Shown here one piece after another: positions 39,501 to 48,500 of a stretch of 64,000 nucleotides of DNA. Under the pieces are notes generated by a model. It had not been told where the DNA came from and made no database searches. It worked only from the letters and a program-made list of their open reading frames with translations. The DNA is taken from the NCBI GenBank assembly GCA_032622095.1, contig CP136063.1, forward strand, positions 281,285,426 through 281,349,425, written 5' to 3'. Position numbers and translations under genes: made by a program. Origin of the DNA: Siphonodentalium dalli. Taxonomy: Eukaryota; Mollusca; Scaphopoda; Gadilida; Siphonodentaliidae. Each line of letters opens with the position of its first letter. Within the stretch, counting starts at the first letter, position 1.

Positions 39501-42500
39501 TTATAAATTATTGCCTTGTATAATTGTTGATGCACACAAGCCTATTGTAATCTAAGTGACTTATTATTGTCTAGTTGTTAGGTAATAGTTTGTCAGATTG
39601 TACAGATTGTATCTCATTTCACCCTGGAGGCAAGTTGCATAACACCTTTATTCAGGCCTTATTTTTCTATTTTCATGATTTGGTGTATTGTCTTCAAAGA
39701 TATACTGCAGGACGTGGTCGAAATTCATCAGTGTTTTGAAGCGATTTTACATAAAGGGGTAGTGTACATTAAATCCGGCCATTTATGGGACCATCTTGTT
39801 TCATACTGAACAGAATATATGCAACAAATGAATGAATTTGAGCTACGGATGAGTGCAAATTACACTCATGTGCTCTACAAACGATGCAAACAAAATGGTA
39901 ATTATAATGGATTCGAAATTAGGAAAAATGTCCCACGGCAAATTTAATGCTGTGGCATTATAGATTCCACATGTTGCCATGGCATTTTCCACGGCATTGC
40001 TTATTGCCGTGTCCAAGTTCGAGGACTGAAGCATGAACATTATTTATATTTCCCATGTATGGTTGATCATTGAATACTTTTCTTATTAGCAGATATAAAA
40101 TTATAATAATAAGTAAGTAAAGCAACAATACATTTTATAGCAATACTGCCACTAAAATAGTAACTGGAAAGAGAAAATAAAACCAGCACTTATTAAAGAG
40201 ACTCACGGCCTTCACAGTGGGTACATTATGTAATATCTTAAAACTCAGTAAAATCATCCCTATCAATAAGATCTTGAAAAAATAAATAGACTTTGTTCTT
40301 ATTTTTATTATTGTATTCCTGTTTGAAAAACAGTCTGTGAATCTGTGAAGAAGGTTCTAAAGAAACTGAAAAAACTGTTAATTTGGTAATAAAGATGAAA
40401 AGTTGACTTGCTATCTCTCAGTTCTATTCACAAGTGCTTCCTTACAGTCCACAATAACCTTTCACACCTTACATATAAATTTCAAGTCTTCTGCAGCTGT
40501 CAATGCCATTTTCCTTTTTTGTGCTTCCAAATTAGCACAATCAAGTAACTTAATGAAAGAACTGCATCTTGTAGTATTATCTTGTGTTTTGCACACTGGT
40601 TGTACTTCTGCTGGAATTCAATGATATAGTCATTCATTGTCATTACATCCTCTCGTCTAAAACTGTCAAATGAATTGTATGCGGAATATGCCAAGTCCAC
40701 TTCATCTTTCAAGAAGATCCCATCAAGTGCCTTTAATAATCTGTCTACTCCATCTTTATCATTCAGCTCCTTGACATCAATGTCCAAAGCAGTCCTTCTT
40801 GCTTGTCCTGACAAAGTTAATGTTAGAGCCAATGCTTGCTGTTCTGGAGCAAGATCAGTAACTAGGCGCCAGATCAGTAACTAGGCGCCATATGCCAATC
40901 TCCTGTTTCCATAAGTCTCACCTCAACTTAACCCTTTACCCAACAAACCGGCCAAAACCGGCCAAATAAAGCTTCAACAGCCTAAAATATCTTGGGTCTG
41001 TCTCAATAGAACCATACAAATATGGATATCATTGGAACCAGCTCCTTGACCACATTGTGATAGTTACAGTTATGCCCTGTGCCAATGCATTCTCTTATAT
41101 ATGCGAGTCGACCATAGGTCGCCTCGCATATATAAGAGAATGCATTGGCCTAAAACAATCTTTTTTTAACACTTTTTACCACTTTTTCTTACATTCTTTA
41201 ACAATTTTATAATATTTAATGTGTTAAGCCAATGCATTCTCTTATATATGCGAGGCGACCTATGGTCGACTCGCATATATAAGAGAATGCATTGGCACAG
41301 GGCCCTTCTGTTGGGTAAAGGGTTAATGGAGGTGGTTGTTTGTAGGAATTCATATCTGCTACCATGAAAAGTTGATTTGCTATCTCTCAGTTCTATTCAC
41401 AAGTGCTTCCTTACAGTCCACAATAACCTTTCACACCTTACAGTTCACTCACACATGCCTAACTCAATTAATTAATATCACTCACAGATACATACTGCAG
41501 ACACACCAATCAATACTAATTTACAATACCTCTCAGTAACAATACCTTGTTCCACATAAGCAGAAGGAGGCCACCAGAAGGTGAATTTAGTGATGCTAGC
41601 CTGCTGTGCTGATTAGCATCACTAAATTCACCCTCTGTGGACCTCATTCTGCGAATGTCCTGCACCATATTCTCAGACATGTCTCCCACCCAGACCATCA
41701 CACTCATCCCCCAGCTTCAGAATCAACCCATCATGACAAACCACTGTATCGATGTAAAATGTTTAGCATGTGATGTTTATAGAAAGCCTAATTGTAAGTC
41801 GTATTATATATTTGATGATTGTTTTCTTTTTTGTTACAGGTTGTTCAAGCTTCAAGAGAAATTGGTCTGAATTTACAAATTGTATTTGACATGCTAGTCA
41901 ACTGTAGCTTCTGTAACAAACACTTCAGCACGATGGTCCTCAAACAAGCTCTGGTTAGTACAAATAAAAAAGTCTCCAAAAATCGAGGTCATGATCAGTA
42001 ACATTATCTGAACATTCCCACCAATGAATATGAATCCTTCTGTACTTGTATTATCTTTTCGTCTGACTGTCGTCTGCTAATTTATCCTGAACACCCCTCC
42101 AACTGAACAATGGACCATTCCAATGTAAACATTTGTAACTGAGCAGGAGACTCCATTCAGCATAGAAAGAGTTAACCCTTTCAGTGCCAGGTCCGATTTT
42201 TGTATCAACCCATATACCCTGTGCCAATGCATTCTCTTATATATGTGAGTCTACCATAGGTCGCCTCGCATATATAAGAGAATGCATTGGCCTAACAATT
42301 TTTCATCATTTGTTATTATTTTTTACAATTTTTTACAATTTTAATAATTTTTTCTTATATTCTTTAACTCTTTCAGTATTTTGTAGGTTTAGACTTTAGT
42401 GCCAGGGAATATTACGTTTTTCATGGGCATCAAAATTATTACTATGAATACTTGGTGATAATTTTGAGTCATATCATGCCACTAAGGTTTTATCCAGTTT

Positions 42501-45500
42501 GTTTTTAAATTCGCTATAGCATGCTTAAAGGGGTACTGTACCCCAATTTCAATAAATTCCCAGTGACAATAGCGACCTAATATGAATATTATATTATAAA
42601 ATAACTAATTTGAGTCGACGATGTCTACTGAAAACGTTCCGGTTAACAGGCTATCGTAAAAGTAAAATTGAATTATTTAATATAAATTCATTTATGGCTG
42701 GAGTCATAAAATGGAGAATTATGCCATTACGAGTTATCGTTCTTGAAATCGCATATGTTGCGTGTCTTTTATCGACGGCCATTCGCGAACATTATTGAGT
42801 TGCAAACAAAACATGTTACCTGCAAAAGAAGGCCCGTTATAACCGATTCGGAAAAAAAGGAGAAAGAAACAAGAGTCATAAAGCGTCAAGTATTTTATAG
42901 GGAGTGAGATTGTTCGATGGAAGAGATTGAATGCATCAATCGAAGCTGTGAGCAATGAACTTCCGGTTCTTCCTGCGACCGGCGTCTTCTCCGGTGAAGG
43001 TAAAAAACATGGCGCGTAGTTTGAAATCGTAATATTTTTGTTTCCAAGATCAATATTTTCTTCGTTAAATTAGGTTTATACGAAACTCATATAACACGAA
43101 CACAATCTAACTTGAAAGTTTTTTCAATTGGAGTAAATAAAAAAATCGCCTATCTTAGTGTACAGTACCCCTTTAAGCATACCCAAAAAAAATTCAACCC
43201 AAAAAAAAAAAAAAAAAAATTCTTTTATTTTTTTAGGGCCGATTTTACAGACCGTAAATTAGGGCCGATGAGATCGGCCCCTGGCACTGAAAGAGTTAAC
43301 ACAGCTAATCGGACTGGTCATGAAGGTTATATATGCAAAATTTCATGGCAATCAAATACATCTAGAGATGGATAGATATGGACCAATGTATTAGGGAGGA
43401 ACTTACTTATTTTGATGTGTTGAAATAAAAAATGTCTTCCAAAAGTAATTCGATGATTAAACGATTGGTATCCTCACTAAACAAAAAAGCCTTCTCAATG
43501 TGATTCTGTGATCAACACATTATTGACATCAATATAATAAGAGGCCTTCATAATATGACTCTATAGTTGACTGGTTATTGATATCAATCAACACAATCAA
43601 TGCCTTCCCAGAGGGATTCCATGATAGAGTGGATGGTAATATCTATTAATGAGGCCTCCTTGGGCAGTGTTGCTATGCATTAAGTTTTGCTATCAAAATG
43701 GCAGACAGCGTATACGGTACAACTTAAGTTACAGATACATAAACAAAATTTTAATTTTTTTCTTTATAATCATTTACTGTTGAACCAACCATTTTCTGAC
43801 AGTCAACTTTGGTCTGTAACATATATTTTGAGCTTTCTTACAATGTATAATATGACATTGATGACTGACTTATATTAAGGGCCCACTCAATTTTCGAACC
43901 CCAGATCACATTATATAAAATATATGCCATATTATATACCATTTGAAAGAGGAAGCTCCAAAACATTGTATTATCAACTTATCCAGTGAAATAAACCGAG
44001 GACATGTTATTTTTGTTCAGGCACTGACATGTCTTCTGTGCTTAAGTTTCATCTGGGCTGTACTGCGAAGTTTAGTATTTTCAGTGGAAGAGGAATAACT
44101 CTATATCTTAGTTTGAATTCTGTTTCATTCTGGGAGCAAAACAGGGGAAATGTTTCTATGATTTCAGCTATTTTCTATTACTCTATAGGCACCTTCTGAG
44201 ACACAGATGTTCCAAATGGTGATGAATTATAGTATTTTAATCATATTGTATGTCATAGTTTGTTATTAAATCTGTATATTAAGGCTCTATAAAAAACATA
44301 ATCGGTGACACGAAAATTAAATGGGCCTTTAAATGTGGTTTATCTATAATTTCAGCATCAGTGCTCCACTGCTTCATCCAATGAACTGAAACCTATATTC
44401 AACCTAATGATGGACATTCTGGTGAGTTCATAACACATAGGCAATACAGACACTTCTTTGTTTTAGCCTACTTTAATGCCCACATAGCGGTCAGACAACA
44501 GTATTTCGATTTTGCAGATGCGCACTCACTATTCAACTTTCAGGAACCAACAATAACGCACCTCGGATTAATCTAGCGAACGATGAAACTCTACTTCTTG
44601 AAAACTAAGTTACAAATCCGGCAAACTATACATCAAATGGGTCATGTTCACTTTGCATTTACAATCCCATTGTCAATTTCCAGACATTCCTTGTGGCTTC
44701 TTGATTTCATGTGTTTTCATATATGATCATGCTGTCTTGTACCGATTCATTCTCAGATAGAATTATTATACCCCATTTTTTTTTTTAAAGGGGGGTATAC
44801 TATTTTGCACCTGTCCGTCCGTGCATGCATCTGTGCATCCCTCCATAAGTCTGTCCGATGTCTGTTCATGTCATAACTTGAACAGTAGTGCTCGGATCTC
44901 AATGAAATTTGTCACCCACTGATCAAATTAGTTAACACAAAACAAGCTTAAACTCAATCAAATCGACCGGCAGGCAATACATTGGAATCGTTTAATTCCT
45001 GTGCACAGGTGAGTTTATCTGTGTCACATGAGTAATGACGTGTTCAGTCGAACTCCCAAGAGAAATGTGCAGCTTTATCTGCTTTATGTAAATGAGCAGC
45101 ATCAATGTCCTAATTTATTATTCGATATAGTGATAAATGCATCGTTCTCCCTGGGTGCATGTTTCCAGTAATGTTTACATATTATTTCCACTCTTTCTGT
45201 GCAAATACAAATTTGGATTACCTGTTTGAGTAAACCCAGACTATTGGACAGCTACAGTAATGCTCTAAATAATCGACTCCTTAACCACAGCAGAATTATG
45301 GGTAACTTTTCAGGATTTATTCGGAAATATGGCTTGTTGCCATTCATCGGAAAGCTCTCGAGGCAACAAGCCATATTTCCAACTAAATCCTGAAAAGTTA
45401 CCCATAATTCTGCTGTGGTTAAGGAGTCGATTATTTAGAGCATTACTGTAGCTGTCCAATAGTCTGGGTTTACTCAAACAGGTAATCCAAAGGAGTCGAT

Positions 45501-48500
45501 TACATGTTCCATAGTCTCAAATAAATAGCAGGAAATTCCATTTCTTTCATAAAATATTACTTCATTGTCAAGACAACCGAAAATCGCAAGAGGACTCGGC
45601 CAAATTTTATTTAGCCTATCCTGCGATAGCTGGATGGAACTTTTAGTGCAAATCATGGGGGTTATGTCATGCTAATAGGAATGCCCTGTTTATAGATGGG
45701 TAAAACGAAGGATATCGGAATGTTTCAGGCTATGGAATATGTAATTGTTCAATAGTCTGGGTTCCACTCAGACTGTTTGACTCCTTGCTTTGTTTAATAA
45801 TATTCAATTTGGTTTCATTACTCATAGAGTATAGCGGGTTAATATCTGAGTAATTTTGTCCATCTCCCTTGATCTTTTTCAATCAGTGGATTGAATATTG
45901 TTCGCAATTAGAGTGTCATGTGACATCAAGCAGCCACTGTAGATTGAAGGTAATTCTTTCTAAGTGCTCATGCCTTCTATATTAATGAAATGGGCAATCA
46001 CACAAGAAGGTTACTATCCATTATATATTTAATAAATTAAAGAATTATTTTATTGTCATTCGTTACATGTTCCAGCTTCTTCAAGATCCACTGAATAAAT
46101 ATCGAATAGAGCTTATTATTGACGGCCATATAGACGAAGGTGGAGCACAGTATGATGGACTTCTAGGTAACTAACATTACTATGACCTTGTTTACAGCTG
46201 TTGTATTATTTGAGCTCACCTGCATATGAAGAATAGACTGCTCCAATGTATACTTTTATAATTGAATGGGACAATCCATTCCATAATCAAAGGGTGAGAC
46301 TATATGTTGCGGTCAAATGTTTTAATAAAAATACTCTGGACAAGTTGTGAGACCACACGAAACATTAAACAGATAAATATATTTTATTAATACTATACAG
46401 AGTGATATGATCTGGCCGCAGTATTATCATGTCTCATTGAATAGATCAGATCGCTGCATCAAACGAGCCACCTCAAAGAGATGTGATGCAACGACCAGAT
46501 AAATTCACGGTAGTTTATACTGCCATTTTCGATGAGCAATTTTTCTATGCTGCCAAATTTCAAAACAAAATCGAGCGCATTCAATGTAATTCTATTAATT
46601 TTTTATGCCACCAAGTAGTAGACCACATATTCAGTTATTGTGTTATTGATAGAAATAGAGTTTGGATACCATGTTTTTATCAGAAGTTTTCAGTTCTTTA
46701 TTCTTGGATGACGTTAACCATGATTACACAATTCAGCATGAAATATATAAAAGTATATTTCTGCATTTATTGTTTCTCAAGATCACTACCATTGTCAGAA
46801 TTCCATACCCGGAGTTGTAGTTATTTGCTGAAATAATTGTTCAGTAGTTAAAATACCACTATGATATGTTTATACCGTTTGTGGCACAGCATATTACCAT
46901 AGCTTTCCATCCACAATATTACATTATATTCACAGTGTATCTGGGTTATTTCTCACCTTATAATTAATTATTAATATTCCCTTCTTTACAGCTGTTGTAC
47001 GGTTAAATACGACCACAGACAGCCGGAGGTCTTACCAGTCTGTCAAGTTCCTTGTTAACCTTGCCAACAAATCAAGCTTAGCCAAAGATTATCTCATGCA
47101 AATGCCATCGAAGTGGCAGTGGGCTGTTAACTGGCTGAAGAAGAAGGTTGGTTTTCTATCTGATACATAAAGACTTGGATTAAAAGTTTCTTTACTGAAT
47201 ACTCATTGACAGGTAGTCAATTGACAGGTAGTCAATGAGATTCAGTAAGCTGATAAGCATGAAATACTTGATGGGAGTCCAGTGGTTAGCGCGTTGGACT
47301 TGTCTTCGCTGTCAACACAGCGAGGCGAGTTCGCGGCTGGCTGGTGGTCTATTGTGAGTTTCCATACAACAGTGGCTTGGCCGCATTGAGCGATGTGCAA
47401 TTGTTGGATTGTACACTGTTTGAATCTCGCGCCAAGTTGTGACCCTTGAGCAAGGTCGCTCGTACTGTGTCTGCTTTGCACCACCCATGCGTTACAAGGG
47501 TTCCTGATAATGAGCAGTGAAAGATCTTGTCAGTATGCTAGCCATATGGTATCCTGGCATACTCCCGGCTGTACCTCCCCCTGTCCCCGGGGAGCAGTAG
47601 ATGGTTACTGAATGTTCAGGCTCATCAGGGTAATAATTGTAAAACATTGAGCGCTTTGGGCCTCATGGGAAAGGCGCTTTACAAATGCTATACATTATTA
47701 TTATTATTAGTTCCTTTGGGAAATGTTCAGATAGTAAGTTCACAAATGGCCACAACAACTTATTATCTGAAAATTTCCTCCCAATGAATAGGAATCCTTC
47801 TGCACACGAATCCTTCTGCACTTGTATTATCTGTTCGTCAAGCCTTGAAATAGGGTGTCTGTCATTTCCAGAATGAGGTCCCCAGAGGGTGAATTTAGTG
47901 ATGCTACCCCGCATAGTAGGCTAGCATCACCAAATTCACCCTCTGGGGACCTCATTCTGCTTACACCTCAGCAGAATGAGGTTCCCAGAGGGTGAATTTG
48001 GTGATGCTAGCCCGCTATGCGGGGTAGCATCACTAAATTCACCCTCTGGGAACTTCATTCTGCAAATGACAGGCACCTTATTTCAAGGCTTGCTGATGGG
48101 CAGTTACTTGATTCCCATTGATTCATTCAGAGGGATTTTAGATACCCGTAAATAACCTCTAAGTTTTTATCAATTCATTTGGAAACCCTTATTCCTTCAA
48201 ATAATATTCTATTTTAATTAACCCTCTCATGACGGGAGCTGCGCTGGTGCAGCAATAAAGATCCTGTGGTGCATTCTCTTATATATGTGAGTCTCCCATA
48301 GGGAGCCTAGCATATACAAGAGAATGCACTGGCTTACAAGGTCAAAGTAAATATTGTTGGTCCAAAGTATTCTCTTATATATGCAAGGCTTCCTATGGGA
48401 GACTTGCATATATAAGAGAATGCATTGGCACAGGGCACAACATTTCAGGAAGCCCCAGTCATGGAAGGGTTAAAATGCAAAAGGGTGACAAGGGAGTGGG

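Larger units (their letters stand above)
40397..41443. repeat. 76-bp direct repeats around gag remnant and B3
   Basis: A 76-bp sequence with GCTATCTCTCAGTTCTATTC and GTCCACAATAACCTTTCACA is present at about 40397-40472 and again at about 41366-41441. The gag fragment and MITE B3 lie between. The repeats could be pieces of the same retroelement duplicated, or parts of its termini. Confidence 0.7.

Noticed and set aside
46483-46836. 117-residue open frame in intron w16
   Set aside because: AT-rich composition, no similarity, no splice sites in phase with the gene.
47284-47435. Functional tRNA gene
   Set aside because: The tRNA-like head is joined to a long SINE body and LINE-like tail.
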